A DNA stretch of 64,000 bases from Lineus longissimus. Its lineage: Eukaryota; Nemertea; Pilidiophora; Heteronemertea; Lineidae. The stretch spans positions 13,719,001-13,783,000 of the forward strand of contig NC_088308.1 of NCBI RefSeq assembly GCF_910592395.1, in the 5' to 3' direction. Below are positions 32,821 through 45,519 of this stretch, piece by piece (the first letter of the stretch is position 1; every line of letters begins with the position of its first letter). The notes under the pieces were generated by a model. It was given only the letters and a program-made list of their open reading frames with translations, was not told the DNA's origin and searched no databases. Position numbers and translations under genes: made by a program.

Positions 32821-33586
32821 CTTCGGTACCTGAGATCACCTGACCAAGGGGTACATGTGTACTTAATTTGTGATCAATAGTAATTGTAGTTAAGAAACGT
32901 GCCATAGTTACGGCCTGACGGACGGCCAATTTACGCGATTTGACCTCTGTGACCTTGACAAGAAGGTCAAATTAAAAACCTGTGCGACATATACTGTATG
33001 GTGGCTAGATGTACCCATGATATCAAATTGGTGGCAATCGGGCAAGAAGTTAAGGAATAATCACATTTTTAAGGTTTTTGGATTTTGCCCCGTGGTCAAG
33101 TGGTGAATCATATTGGACCAAACTTCGGTCCCTGAGATCACCTGACTAAGGGGTAAATGTGTACTAAATTTGGGATCAATAGTCATTGCAGTTAAGAAAC
33201 GTGCCATAGTTACGGCCTGACGGCCAATTTACACCATTTGACCTCTGTGACCTTTAAAGGTAGGTCAAATCAAAAACCCGTTTGATATGTGATGTATCCT
33301 TGCTAGGAGTACCTACCATGAAACATTTATTGAAAACGGATCATTAATAAGAGACATATCACACTTTTTATGTTTTGGCCCCCTGGTGGCCAAGTCATGA
33401 ACCAGACTGGATCGAAATTCAGTGTCAGAGTACCTCTGACCTAGGGGGTCATGTGTACAAAGTTTCAAGTTCATAGCACAAGCGGTTAAGAAATGTGCCA
33501 CACAGGATACGGACGACGACGGCGACGACGACGGCGACGACGACGGACACAGGGCTATCGTATAGACTCCCCTAACGGTGAGCCAA
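32821..33586 (+). repeat. Core units and 3' tail of a hairpin-type element
   Basis: Two to three diverged core units with cttcggtacctgagatcacctgac, atttgacctctgtgacctt and, at 33378-33389, the intact GCCCCCTGGTGG box. They are followed by a GACGAC microsatellite (33509-33548) and the tail ggctatcgtatagactcccctaacggtgagcc. The same tail ends the copies at 10.78 and 59.8 kb. Confidence 0.8.
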
Positions 33587-33667
33587 TAAAAGCAACTAAC
33601 ATTATTTTGGCAGCAGTTTTGGCCTTAAAACATTGCATTAATCTTGAATGAAGGTAGTCAGTAGCAG
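33587..33667 (+). repeat. Left member of a distant inverted pair
   Basis: Starts TAAAAGCAACTAACATTATT and runs to gtagtcagtagcag. An inverted copy with a few mismatches is at 48674-48753. Confidence 0.8.
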
Positions 33668-34800
33668 TAATCATTACTCATGGCAACTTACAGAGTGCTA
33701 CTGCATTTTGATCGACTGCATCGTCTGCCAGAAAGCTGGGCCCGGTTTCACAAAGAATCTTAAGTCTGTTTTGGTGACTTAAGTATGAGAATTTCTTAAG
33801 TTTTGTCTTAAGTTGATTCACAAAGAATTTAAACTCGCCTAGCCGACTTAAGTACCCCAACAAGAGGCCCAAGGGCCTGGCGCTCAGCTGGATGACCTAA
33901 TAACATAAGTAGTAAATATCGGCTTTATACTACTGTTTGAAGGTCAAGAGAACACGTTATACCACTAAAATTTCCAATGCAGAGCTGCCAGCTGGATGAA
34001 ATATGATTGAACTAATCAGCCATGGTATGTAAATATTACAGGAGGCAACGGATGATATCCCTAGTTCAGTATATTGTATCGGTAGCTTTACAGAAAAGAA
34101 GTGTCAGAGAGGATGAGACTTCTCCATGGACAACTGTGGTATGTCCAGGCTGGGTTGTACAGCACAAGGATACAAAATGCTGTCTGTAATTGAGAGGTAT
34201 CCTGATTTAACAGAGGTCAAAATAAATAGAAATTACCAGTTTGGGACTAACACCACTGTCTTTTTTTTTAATAAGGTAGGGATTACAGGAGTCAACAAAA
34301 TTAATTTTATTGAGAGAAATTGACCTGTCCTGCAGGTGATTGGAATTTACAATACAAAGGGTCGTTTTTCATGACATTGTGCTCAACTGCGTATCCCTAG
34401 TGAGTCGATCTGGAACCAATCTATCCTTGGCGCAGACAGGTTCAAATTGGCTATATCGTGAATAGATTGAAATGCGATGAAAATCTAATGCAATAAAGGA
34501 GCATTATCGAAGAGACAAATTAATCAAACCAATTGTCCACAGACTCGGACCCTGAAATGGCATGATGTATGCGTGCATATAAAAGTATATCAATTGGTCC
34601 CATAGAGATGATGAGGCAATGTCAATATGCCTTGTTCCTTAGTCAGCAATATGCCCCTTTTTATACGGAGAAGAAGGAGAACCCAGCAGGTATACCGGCT
34701 GTTCCAATCATCCCCCTACAGCCAGCTGTTCAAAAGGTAATGTTATTCACCCCACAGGGAGTGCAGGTAATTGATTAAGCCCCTGCATAACTTAGGCTTA

Positions 34801-36728
34801 CTGTATTTAGCGCAATCATTACGCTTAGCGCAATGAATGGGGGAAAACCCAAAATGTGGTACCTATTTCTCTGCCTATTGAGAAATGAATGAATGAATGA
34901 ATGAATGTTACACTTATAGGGCGCCTTTCCGTGGTAGCACCACGCTCAAAGCGCCACCTCCCCGAAGAATCGATTAAAAAGCAGAGTTTTTAATTGTTTT
35001 TTGAACATTGTCTCTGGCTGGGACCTCAGTTCAAGTGAAAGTTTATTCCAGAGGTACGGGCCGCACCTTGAAAAGCTGCGGTCACCGTACCTCGATCTGG
35101 TCCGCTTGACCTGAAGGGTCTTGAAAGTGGCTGACCTAGTGCGACCTTCTGTTTCCAGGAGGAGGTCATTGAGGTACTCCGGTCCGACACCATTGAGTGA
35201 CTTGTGGATCACACACAGAACTTTGAATTCAATCCTGGCTTTGATGGGAAGCCAGTGTAGCTCCTTGAGTAAGGGCGTTACATGGTCAAATTTCTTTGCG
35301 CGACATATCAGCCTTGCTGCCATATTTTGCACCCGTTGCAACGGTGCAAGAGTCGTATCAGGCAGACCGTATAGAATTCCATTGTTGGAATCAAGCCTTG
35401 ATGTAATGAAGGCTTGGACCAGTCTTTCAGCACTGCGTTTGTCCAAGAATTTCCTAATGCGGCCGATCTTATAAAGACTGGCGACGGCGGCTTTGCAAGT
35501 CATTTTTACCTGCATGCGCATGCTCATGTCCCCTTCCAACCATGCCCCCAAATCCTTAACACACTTGGAACACTGAATCCAGACACCGTCAATGTTGATC
35601 CCCGGTATAGAGCCCGATCCCCTGGCGCTGAAACACGATGAAATGCATGTAATTGGACATAGGGCACGAGATCAACTACTTCCACTTAGGGAGTGTTCAT
35701 TATTTGGTTTAATACATTTTACCCACACATGATGATTTACCATGGATAAACGTTCGAGGACGGACATGTAGCTCCGATATTTTCGATGTATACTAACACT
35801 ACTAATCCAATAACAAAAAACTGAAGTACGGGTACTGTTAGGTCGACGACTTTCGCGAGTGTGAGTTTGTGTTTACCTTGGTTCCATAATCGTCGTAAGA
35901 TGACCTTTGACTATTTAAAAGGCCCTCTGGCATTTCTGGGGTCAACACCCACTTAAGACCCATACATGTCCCAAGATTGGTGATGATCGGGCAATAGACT
36001 GAGAGGTTTCGTGATTTTGCACTCAGTGACCTTTGACCAGTCATGACCTTGACAGTAGTATTTCGGGGTCAACCTCCTGATGATAGATCTGGGAGCTAGA
36101 AAATGATCAATATTGCCTTCCTTATCTCCCCACCAACCCTTATTTCCTGATTCCCTTTCCGTTCCCATCCCCTCTTTATCCATCACTGGCCTTCTCCGCT
36201 CACCACCCTCTTCTCACCGAGGCTAATCCATTAGTAAATGCCTACTCCCCTGGGGCTTATTAAAAGGGGACTATAGGCCTAGGCAGGAGCAGAGGTGCTA
36301 ATTTGGCCATCTTCAGGCGACTTTTGCACAGTGAGGGCGCTGGGCCATGTCCGATTCAGCACTAAATAAATTCCTTACACAAGCGTGAGATGTGAGAGAA
36401 CCCTTTTGGCGACTTTGTGTAACTTTATCTTGCTGCCTATAATAAAGATTACCTTAAAGAGACAATAAGATTACCTTAAAGAGGTAATATTTATTATCCC
36501 AAAGCAAAACAGACATATTCAAGCTTATAGGTCACCGCCACCACACCATGTACTACTACGTGTACTACTACTAGTGTATAATAGTAGATCAATAGGCGCG
36601 CCATCTATGAGATGATACAATAACTGACATCTACCCTTGTTCCATTGTATTTTTTAGTGTCAGAAAATAATGATTGCTCCCGAGGCGTAATATTGCGCTA
36701 AATAGGCGTAATATTGCGCTAAATACAG
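34801..36728. mobile_element. TA-flanked element with CTGTATTTAGCGCAAT ends
   Basis: Inverted ends CTGTATTTAGCGCAAT are perfect and flanked by TA at 34799-34800 and 36729-36730. The word taatattgcgctaaatag is repeated inside the right end. It contains a LINE fragment (34884-35630) and otherwise non-coding sequence. The type is probably mariner/pogo-related, judged from the TA target only. Confidence 0.75.
34884..35630 (-). pseudogene. 3' fragment of a CR1/L2-type LINE
   Basis: The frame 35551-34946 (extending in frame to about 35600) encodes the C-terminal part of an L2-like ORF2: YKIGRIRKFLDKRSAERLV, LVQAFITSRLDSNNGILYGL, QRVQNMAARLICRAKKFDH, LKELHWLPIKARIEFKVL, then the SRYGDRSFSRCGPYLWNKL segment near the end. 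The RT catalytic part is missing. On the minus strand it ends in a TTCA/ATTC microsatellite (34886-34908), the usual 3' signature of this clade. The frame is open throughout, so the truncation is at insertion rather than by decay. Confidence 0.88.
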
Positions 36729-38873
36729 TAAGCCCATAACTTAACAGCAATGGCTTGGCTTCTGTGAGTGGTAAGGAGAATTGACAGTTTTTTTATGGTA
36801 GTGTGGTGAGCGCACGCCGCAGGATTGTGTATAGTGGCCCTTTAAGGGTGGTACTTGGGCGTAGTAGCGGTCGCGAGCTGGGTGTGTGATATTGTTTTTG
36901 TGACCCGTGTCAAGACCGGCGGTCTAATTGCAATTGTCAGAGATAATAGTTACATTAAAAGCGTATAAGTCGCATACAAGTGTTGGTAAGTTTTGTGTTC
37001 AACCCCGTGTGTGTTCCAGGAGTAACATTATTGTGTTGCTTAAAACATCTACTTTTTACTCATGTAAGAATCACTAATAATAACTTCAACTTATTTTCTG
37101 GTTATGATAACACAACACGCATCTTCATGATCATGATCGCCTTGGACGCACAACCTAACCACATATCAATCCGCCCCGACGATCGACACATCAATTCGAT
37201 TCGATAACACTCGATAAAGTTTAATAAGTAAACTAGAACTGAGATTTCACAGGAGCACTTGTGAATTCATGACTCCAGGGTTGTTTTGAGGGCGATATCG
37301 TAAGAGTTGGTCTTGAGTATGGGGACCTGAAGGTCCGTGTGAGGCACCTGGGCCAGGGAGAGAAGACTAGTTGAACGGTCGATGGGATCTGACACGGACA
37401 CTACTATTGATCTCATTATATGAATACCATTTAATTACAAAGAAGTGAAAACAGATCACATCATATTCCTTGGCATAAATTTATTCCCATAAATTAAAAT
37501 AGGAGTGCGGGAACAAGGTTTTTTTAGCAGGAGGAAAGCGAGAACATTTTGCGCCGTCGTATTCCGATTTGACTGGTTAGTGGTGAAATCTGCTTTTAAT
37601 TTTGCAAATTAACATATTCGTTTTTATAGTTCTAACGTTGTCTGAATTAAAGATGCTTTCCCAATGCTTGACTGGTCTGGCAAGAGGCATTGCCAGGAAA
37701 ACGTGACGTCATTTTAGCCATTCTTCTTACCGCACGCCCTCCCTCTCCGTAAAACTTCCTGACATGGTGTGAAGTGGGAGGGCGCACAATGGGAACCACA
37801 CTGCCGCGATGTTAATAGTTTCTATTTATAGAATTCAGCGGAAGAGATTTAAGGCACAGAAAAAGTAGATTAACTCGGCTAATCTCAATGGATTTTACCC
37901 AGGAATGTTTTCAAGGCGAGAGAAACATCTGATTTAAGTACTGCGCTTATTAGATTTCATGTTCATGCCGAAGATTGGCCTAAAACCTGGACGAAAAGAG
38001 TGCATTATCGAGTGTTGGAGAGGTCACGTGATTGGACGAGAAACCTGAGCGAAAACAATACTGACTCCAGCTCCCAGAGGGAGGAGCGCGGCTGGAGTTA
38101 TAACAAAGTTTTCGTGCTTTTAGCTGTCAACATCAATGGCTATAATATACTCCTGCAGAATAGTAGAACTAATAGAACTAATTTCCGAAGTTTCCAATAG
38201 TTTGAACACAAATCAGAACATCACCCATCAGCTGGACTCGGATCTGCATAAATTACGATAAATAATGAGGTCGTCGCTTCAATTTCGCAAAGAAAGTTGA
38301 CTCCATTCGAAGGTTGTTTTGACCAAATTCCGTTGAACTCATCGTTATGAGGGCATTTGAACACACTCTCGTTGATCTTTTCTATAAACGTGTGAAGTTT
38401 CGTACCAAAATACATTTCCGTAAAGGCTTAAAAAAGAAAATTTGTCACTTACAACATCATCGCCGCCATTTTCTTGATGTATTGACTTCATAAAGATCTT
38501 CACAAAAATCGTATCAAAGTCCCGAAAATCGATGGAATTTTGTCACCACTTCTCTTATATACATAGATACCACCATTATACATCGTTTTGTCAAAAATGA
38601 GATATGTGCATGCTGCATTGGAAAAACGACGCACAATTGTTTACAGATGGACTGACTGACTGACTGACTGCCTGACTCGCTGACATCGAACTATTTTACA
38701 AGCTCTGCTGACTCCGTCAGCTGAGCTAAAAACTTAAGCACGGTAGCTGCCATACTTAAGTCGGAATGAAGGACACAAGATGCTTTGAGATTCGTACTTA
38801 AGTTTTTGACTTGGCTTAGTCAAAATATTATGACTTAAGACAAACACTTAAGATTCTTTGAGAAACCGGGCCC

Positions 38874-39556
38874 TGGTACTCAAGCCAAAAGCTCGGCTGG
38901 CTGAAGCACAGCTAAGCCAAACTAATGAAATGGTCCAGGGACCATGTGCTCACCTCGGGGAATGTAATGCATGTCATTTGCAGTGGATATGGGGAGAACA
39001 GTATCTGGCTAGTTTCACCAGTTTTGATTCCATTGAATAATATTTTTCTTCTCGGCTCATTGACACAAAAGAAAATTACCGGTACTATCGAAGTATAGCA
39101 TTTTGGTTATAAAGTTGACTGAATTTCAGGGTTATTGAAGAGTGTAGATGTCACATGGAAATTGGTTGACATCTGTTAAACAGTTTAGGAGTAATAGGAC
39201 TTTATTGGATTTTCAAGATGGCGGCTTGGCGGCCATAGTTCTCATGGGATTTGACTGAAAATTAGGGATATTGATAAGAGTACATAGATATATAATCACA
39301 TGAAGTTTGGTTGCAGTCCAATCATTAGTTTCGGAGTAATAGGACTTTGTTTAATTTTCAAAATGGCTGCCTGGCGGCCAGAAAGTAGGTCATATCGCGA
39401 AAATGAAAAATAAGTCTGGGCATATTGCCCAAAGCTACCATCACACCAGGTTTTAGCCATCTAGCCCCAATGGTGAAGAAATGTGCTCAGCTAATAGTTG
39501 AATAATTAAATAGTTATTAGACTAGCTCTGCTGACCTTTGATCTGCTGAGCTAAAA
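38874..39556 (+). repeat. Probable diverged hairpin-ended element
   Basis: A 5'-type hairpin ATGGTCCAGGGACCAT followed by gtGCTCACCTC lies at 38930-38958. A 3'-type end, gctctgctgacctttgatctgctGAGCTAAAAA, lies at 39523-39553. The middle has two ~120-bp direct repeats (aggactttgtttaattttcaaaatggc). The end sequences do not match each other, so this may be two partial copies. Confidence 0.45.
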
Positions 39557-40004
39557 ATTGTACTGGTCAATGCAAAAAAATTATATTTGATGAAATGTAT
39601 GAAAATCATTCTGTGCTATTTGGCCAACTTATTACATTGATCACTGGAAATAGCTGATGTTGACAAAAGCATAACATATGGGCCATTTTCACGAGTTTAA
39701 AAAGTTAAGTGTGACGCATCTTTCAAATCAAAAACTCAGACTTATCAATGACATCAAATCACTTGCAGCCAAACATGTATCTGATCACGTTACAGGTGTC
39801 AGTCTCCTCGCAGCGGCAGTGCCATATTATAGGCCATTATGATATCAGATTTGGCATGCATTTAAATAGTGCAGACGACTTCAGTCTAATACACATTATC
39901 TCAGCTAAAGTCATTTCGCTTCTAAGCTGAAGCATGCAGGAAAAATGGGGGTCATTACCTAAAGTCCAGGTTCACTCAGTTTCTCATCCAAAACCAAAAG
40001 TGTT
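39557..40004. other. Intronic sequence, nothing recognised
   Basis: Spacer up to the TTAA at 40005. No gene or repeat structure seen. Confidence 0.4.
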
Positions 40005-42586
40005 TTAAAGGGAACTGACACCGCCGAGCGATTTATTCAACTTTTCGACCTTCACCGCCCGAGAAAGTCAAACTTCCAACTTCCTGTTCGAGTTCAGATT
40101 TGTAGCTCCGCCCCCAGTGCCCGAGCATGCGCAGTTCAGTTTGTTATTATTGATAATCATGTCGAAAGTTTGCGTTATGGGGCGACCAAAAAAGGTCTCA
40201 AAAGCCGATCAGCGACTATGTATTTCGCGTGAGACGCTGGCGATATGAAAAGTAATACGGAAGGAGTTGAATTTGAAGACTAATGATGAAGTTGCCCAAT
40301 ATTTGGCCGACTTGTACTCCAAGAAAAGGCCCGGTCTTCCTAGACCGTTCGAGATCGACGAAGGGCGGCAAGCCAGCAGGGATGAAGAAATGCTGGTCGA
40401 TTTTGAAAATAAACCCTAGTCAGTATCAAGGATATGATAAAAAATGCTCAAATGCCCAATTCGCTATTGGAAATCTACTTGTCTTGGCGTCTGTCACTGC
40501 CAAATTCGTCAATTTCACTTGTCCAACAATACGTTCACATTGCATTGAATTTTCGTATACAATGTACATGATTCCCTTTGACGGATGATGGAAAACATTA
40601 TGCCTATTCTTCTTCTATTGTTACTCCTGTTCTCTGTATGCATGGTATGCAGGCCAAGTTTTGACTTTGTTTCAAATTGATTCTCATTCTTTCACCACAT
40701 TTTCTAGGAGCACTTCATCTGGTGGTGGTCAACAATGTCTACCGGAAACCAGTGGGATTGGTACGTTGTCAGATTCGGAAAGCATTGCGGATTTGGATTA
40801 TGAACAACCTCCAGTTGACGCTATCGCTATGGATGAAACTATACAGTTTTGTTTCTGAACTATGTCAAGTTTTCAATTGATGAAGCGTATTAAGAATGGT
40901 CACATAATGCATGTAATGATAATCGATATGAATTTATGAATTCAAAATGCATATGCGGATGCAATGAAACTGTCTTTTTATGCTTCAGACTGATAATTCA
41001 GATGATGACATGCCAGGGGGTGAGGACCAAGACCGTGAGGGGTTTGAGGCAGATGTGGATGACGATCAGATTTTCACTGAGCCGACTACAGTTTACCCGA
41101 ACGATTCTCACATTGATGTTGTGGACTTGAATGAGGAATCTGGTACCAGAAGGTATACACCTTTGTTCAAATTGATTTGAATGACATATCTCCGCTTATT
41201 GACACTTTGAAACAACGGTTGATTGAGCCACATCCTAGCCTATCTAGGCTACCGATGGGTAGCCTACCGTGTATTATGTATTTTGAGGTTACTTCCCAAG
41301 GATTACCACCGCCAGTTTGAGGAAGGTCTCCCTGCTGAAATGGAGGCCCTGGTTGATGAACAGTATGTTGTGTGTTCAACAAGGCCTAAAGCAGTTTGGA
41401 GGAGTGCTGCGTTTGCGGAGGAGATTTGCGAACAACTGTTACCCCAATAGGAGCCACACTCCTCCTGAAACCGTCGATGTGGAAAAGGACAAGTTGCTGG
41501 CAAATTTGCGACCAGTGAGAAGGCCAGCAACATATACACGGCCAACTTCCTCATGTGCTCAGCAATTACCATGACTGGAAACAATTACAGCAAGGTGGCA
41601 ATGTGGGCAAAGTTCATGAAGTTGGATTTCCCTTCTTCAACAACGTTTCCCCGTGTACAGGCTGCTTACGTTAACCCAGTTGTGGAGCAATTCTGGGGGA
41701 AGACCCAAGAAATGATGATGTTGGCCCTACATGGCATTCCAGTAGATATATGTGGTGATGGCCGTTGTGATAGCCCAGGTGAGTGCACTTTACTCGTCAT
41801 TAGCACACTATAACTTTGTACATGTAAGAAGTACATTCTTAAAGTGATTTGTTCCTTGACTCTGCTCGATCAGACAAATCTAGGTTTATGGAAAACTTAG
41901 AATCTCAATTGAAATAGCCATGCGCAATGATATCATCTTCACTGTTCCAGGTTTCTCAGCACATTACTGCCAGTATGTATTTCAAGAGGCAGTGGCAGGC
42001 TATATCATCCACTTGATGACAGTGGACAAGAGGCAGACGCAAGGGAAAAGTCCCACTATGGAGCGGTACGGGGCTTTTCATGGTCTGGCCTTCCTGGTAT
42101 CCAAGATAGAGATAGCCACCTTCGCCACAGATGACAATCCCATGGTCAGAAGCTTTCACGATCGTTCATCCAGAGTGTTATCTTCATTCAAAAAGAGTTT
42201 GGGCTTTGTTTGGAGTTTGAAGTTACATACATGTATTTATATTTCTGTTTTCAGGGGACACAGAAAAATCTAGGGCGAAATTGAAGTCAAACTTCCCGTA
42301 ATTGACAGATGCTGTTGTCGATGGCATACAGGGTATTCGACGTTACCTCGACAACTGGCATCGAACAAAGAAAATTGGTGCTGCATTAGTGGTGGTAAGA
42401 GCACTGTCATTTGACCAACTTAGAATTAGATTTTAAAGAATTTTAGTTATCAAATTGAGAACTCATGCTCATAATAAAGCTTGGTGTTATTGTGAATTTA
42501 GATTTGCTTCCTTTATTTCCAGGCAGGCAAGGGGAAGCCAGCGGTGCTTAATTGGGTAAAGCCAATTGTCAACCATTTTTGGCACT

Positions 42587-43940
42587 CAAGGAGGATACCG
42601 CGGTGACGTCACATCACGTGATCCCATCCCATATTCCTGATGGCTATGGCCAATCAGATTCAGTCTACTGACAGCACCAGCACTGAACACATCTCCACGT
42701 CTCACTGTCTGGTGCGCTCCTGTTCACGAAAACACCAATAGGCTAGACATGAAATATTGCAATACCTAGTATGGATTCTTCCTGTGTAAAATAAAATTTA
42801 CAGAGCAGATTAACTTCCACGAATAAAAAAGACGTTTTGTGTGGCCAAAGTGCGGAAATAATGTCTCCGCTAAAATACACTACGAAATACACTAGGCAAT
42901 GCACTACGCGATACACGGTAGAGATGCAGTTGAGTTTGTTATTGTTTTGACTTAGAAGCCCGCCCATATCATAATATATTCATGTATTCATGAAGTATCA
43001 ACTCATTTCTGTCCCATACAAATCTAAGAACAGTCAATTTGGCCTTAAATCATCACCGAAAACGCGATATCCGCAGGAAGATTTCGTTCTAGTGTCCGAA
43101 AATGCATGATCTTACAGGGGCGCCATGAGGAAACCAGCCCTGTAAAAATTATCTCCTAACCAACTACTAATGGAAAATGCCTTAGATGCCGGGGGATGGA
43201 TATTTGACGAGGGGAGCGTTTCTGAGGAATAGTTTATTGACTTTAGCTCTCAGCATATCTGAGCCAGGTAACCTCCTGCTGAGTTGCCGGACCAAAAGCT
43301 GAGGTCAACATATGTTGTTACATAACAGACCTTGCTATCACATCCTGGTTGCCTTGAAGTCGACCAAATTACTTCTAATTTTGCCTCATCACAGTAAATT
43401 AGTCATGAGTGTTATCACTGGTTACGCTGGCCACAGGTAGATAAGGTAAATATGCCGATCATCACTGTGTGTAGTATCAGCGGGTGGTTGAAGTTGGAGG
43501 GCGACTAAATATTTTACAGGGCTGGTTTCCTCATGGCTAACTCGACAAATAGAGGGGATCTATGCGAGTTTTAGGTCATACAGGTCTCGAACTTGTAAAA
43601 TCTGTAAACATGCCTCCAAATCCCATTATGATAATGAAGAGATTGCCCCATATCTGGGAGACTGTTTTGAAACCATCGCTAATTTTGGAAGATCGGTGCC
43701 TGGCTATTTGGTTTTAAAAACCCTATTTTTCCCCATCAAAAGAGCACTTTTCATTATTCAAATGATAACTTATTGTCTGAAGACTTATTTCATAGCAGAA
43801 AAGTACTAATTACTCTGATTTGATGCGAAAAATCTAACTTTATTTGATGACTTGATTTTCCCTTGGCCGTGGATCGAGTTTGTTTACAATATGCAGCGCC
43901 ATCTTGGAAAAGCTGTGACGTCACCGCGGTATCCTCCTTG
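42587..43940 (-). mobile_element. MITE family M9, copy 3, inside a transposase exon
   Basis: Ends CAAGGAGGATACCGCGGTGA at both sides, inverted, with an exact 9-bp duplication TTTGGCACT (42578-42586 and 43941-43949). Removing the element and one duplicate restores the reading frame across a conserved cysteine motif of the transposase. It carries a 412-bp nested insertion (43124-43535); without it the length matches copy 1 (about 940 bp). Confidence 0.93.
43124..43535. mobile_element. 412-bp element with perfect 24-bp inverted ends
   Basis: Ends begin CATGAGGAAACCAGCCCTGT and are identical for 24 bp in inverted orientation, then diverge. The host MITE reads ggggcgctaactc in copy 2 but ggggcgc-element-gctaactc here, so the only duplicated bases are GC. 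There is no coding sequence. Family unknown. Confidence 0.88.
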
Positions 43941-44985
43941 TTTGGCACTGTTGTCAGACCTGCGAAGGCAATGCTGATAAGCTGAAGGTAAGTGTGCGAT
44001 AAACATTTATTTTCGTATGTTACAACCTAGTTTCCCATGTAGTATGTATATCAAGTATATTTTCTTTGTTTTAGGAATTGTGGCTAGGAATTGTGCAAGG
44101 AATTCATGAATGGGCAACTGGAGAATGTAGCCATGGCTCCTTGGATTAAGAAAAGGCGCCGTTGTCTAATGGAGCAGCTGTGGATGCAGTCAGAAGTGTG
44201 GTGACTGATAAAAAACTGATGAAAGAGCTGCACTACTACACCGGGTTCCATCATACAGGTCCTCTAGAGAATTTTAATGGCCTCATCACAATGTATGCAT
44301 CCAAGCGGACTCATTTTGAGTAAGTTCAATGTACTAGTATTGTCTTCTCATTTGAAAACTAAGTAATTGATGTTAGTATTAGCCCCTTTTAAGCATTGCA
44401 GTCATAGACCAGCTTTTTCCTTCTCTAGAGAGTGAAAACCTTTTTGCTACCCTTGTAAAACATAGGTTTACCAGGCACTGATAGAATACTTTCTTTTAGT
44501 TACAACACAATGCTGACAAGAACCAAACCAGAACCATCATATTCAACGCAAGGTCAAGAAACATGATGATCGTCTTGTCGTTACCAAGGGATACTCAAAG
44601 GGTGGTGCAAGATGGGTATTGCGGTACAAGAAAGAACCAAAGGATTATAGCTACCACAGGTATGCTTTTTACTATACAGTGCATACTAATGTATTGAAGA
44701 ATGTCAAGTTATTGAAGTGAATCATTCATTTTTACACATCTGGATTCTGTTTTTGTAAGTCGTTGAAGTATATGCTCCTTCCAGAAAGGAAAGAGCATCC
44801 AGGCCGGTTGAAGGATCGTGTTGAGCTGCCTCTAGAGCATCCGCAAAATATCGCCCCGAACATTGCACCAGTACAAGGCATTACTACTGCAGATCTTCTT
44901 GAGAAAAAGAAATCAAGACTAGGAAATTAGTTTGTTAACAAGTCTACATTTATTCCTACAAAAATATTTTTTAATCCTATATAAC

Positions 44986-44991
44986 AATAAA
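44986..44991 (+). terminator. Polyadenylation signal AATAAA of the transposase gene
   Basis: Canonical hexamer 56 bp after the transposase stop codon at 44930, on the same strand. Confidence 0.5.
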
Positions 44992-45519
44992 ACTTCTGCT
45001 TGGAAACAATTTAAAAAGTGCATATTCTACTACAGTACTACGTATTAATCACCATCTGTTATGTGTGGTTCAAGTCTTGCATAACTATGTGACCTTCAAC
45101 AATACCAATATTTTGAGCAAATTCCATAGACCTGATAATTGGTGACTAGTGTTGACTGACTTAGTCCCGGGACTTAGAGAAGTCATTTATTGCACTATAT
45201 CAATTTTATGGATTTTTTTGAAGCCCAAGATAGAAACCTAAGACCCCAACATATAAATAAGTTTGAAAACCCCAAATTAGAACCAAAATCTAAGACCCTA
45301 CCTGATAGAAAACAAAGACCCTTTACAAGACAAAAGAATAGAAACCTACGGAAACTACATTGTAACAAGTGTTGATATGAAAATGAAATTATTTCTTACA
45401 TTCAGTAATTTACAGTATTTATGTTTTTCAGACACATCAGAAGAAGTTATATGGTGTACTGGTACATCATCAACTTTTGACTATCACTATCAGTTCAGAG
45501 CTTGGTTCTGCTAGTTGTT
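44992..45519. other. Spacer between the two transposon genes
   Basis: Separates the 3' ends of the converging genes. 45215-45350 is purine-rich and built on repeated agaccc and gaaaacc words. No gene recognised. Confidence 0.5.

Larger units (their letters stand above)
33861..38732 (+). mobile_element. Hairpin-ended element family B, copy 1
   Basis: Begins CAAGAGGCCCAAGGGCCTGG like family A but continues ctggatgacctaataacat. It ends with a CTGA microsatellite (38650-38680) and the hairpin GCTCTGCTGAC/GTCAGCTGAGC, then TAAAAA. Most of it aligns with 52271-55545: for example 33861-34790 with 52271-53700, and 37105-38460 with 53700-54950. It carries the TA-flanked insertion 34801-36728. It has no coding sequence of its own. 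Confidence 0.8.
33738..38873. mobile_element. MITE with GGGCCCGG ends, interrupted by nested elements
   Basis: Left end GGGCCCGGTTTCACAAAGAA and right end, inverted, GGGCCCGGTTTCTCAAAGAA. Repeated cttaag words fill both arms. The MITE proper is 33738-33860 plus 38733-38873. The middle is a family-B hairpin element, itself interrupted. No clear target duplication. Confidence 0.8.
40159..44930 (+). pseudogene. DDE-type transposase, multi-exon, disrupted
   Basis: Approximate exons: 40159-40420, 40708-40846, 40989-41152, 41200-41778, 41951-42180, 42257-42394, 42523-42586 plus 43950-43987, 44075-44319, 44500-44659, 44760-44930. It opens with an AT-hook-like MGRPKK and an acidic Ser/Asp-rich part. 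A CCVCGGD finger-like block precedes NIYTANFLMCSAITMTGNN and the core ICGDGRCDSPG/FSAHYCQYV, with the exon joint in phase 1. YLDNWHRTKKIG, VKPIVNHFWHCCQTCEGN, ELHYYTGFHHTGPLENFNG and the end NIAPVQGITTADLLEKK follow. Stops at 40246 and 44147 and frameshifts near 41300, 41500 and 44540 inactivate it. M9 copy 3 sits inside the HFWH/CCQTC codons. AATAAA is at 44986. Confidence 0.8.

Noticed and set aside
34797-36750. gcccctgcataactta and gcccataactta around the TA element as a long target duplication
   Set aside because: Imperfect match and offset from the clear TA/inverted-repeat borders; probably coincidence.
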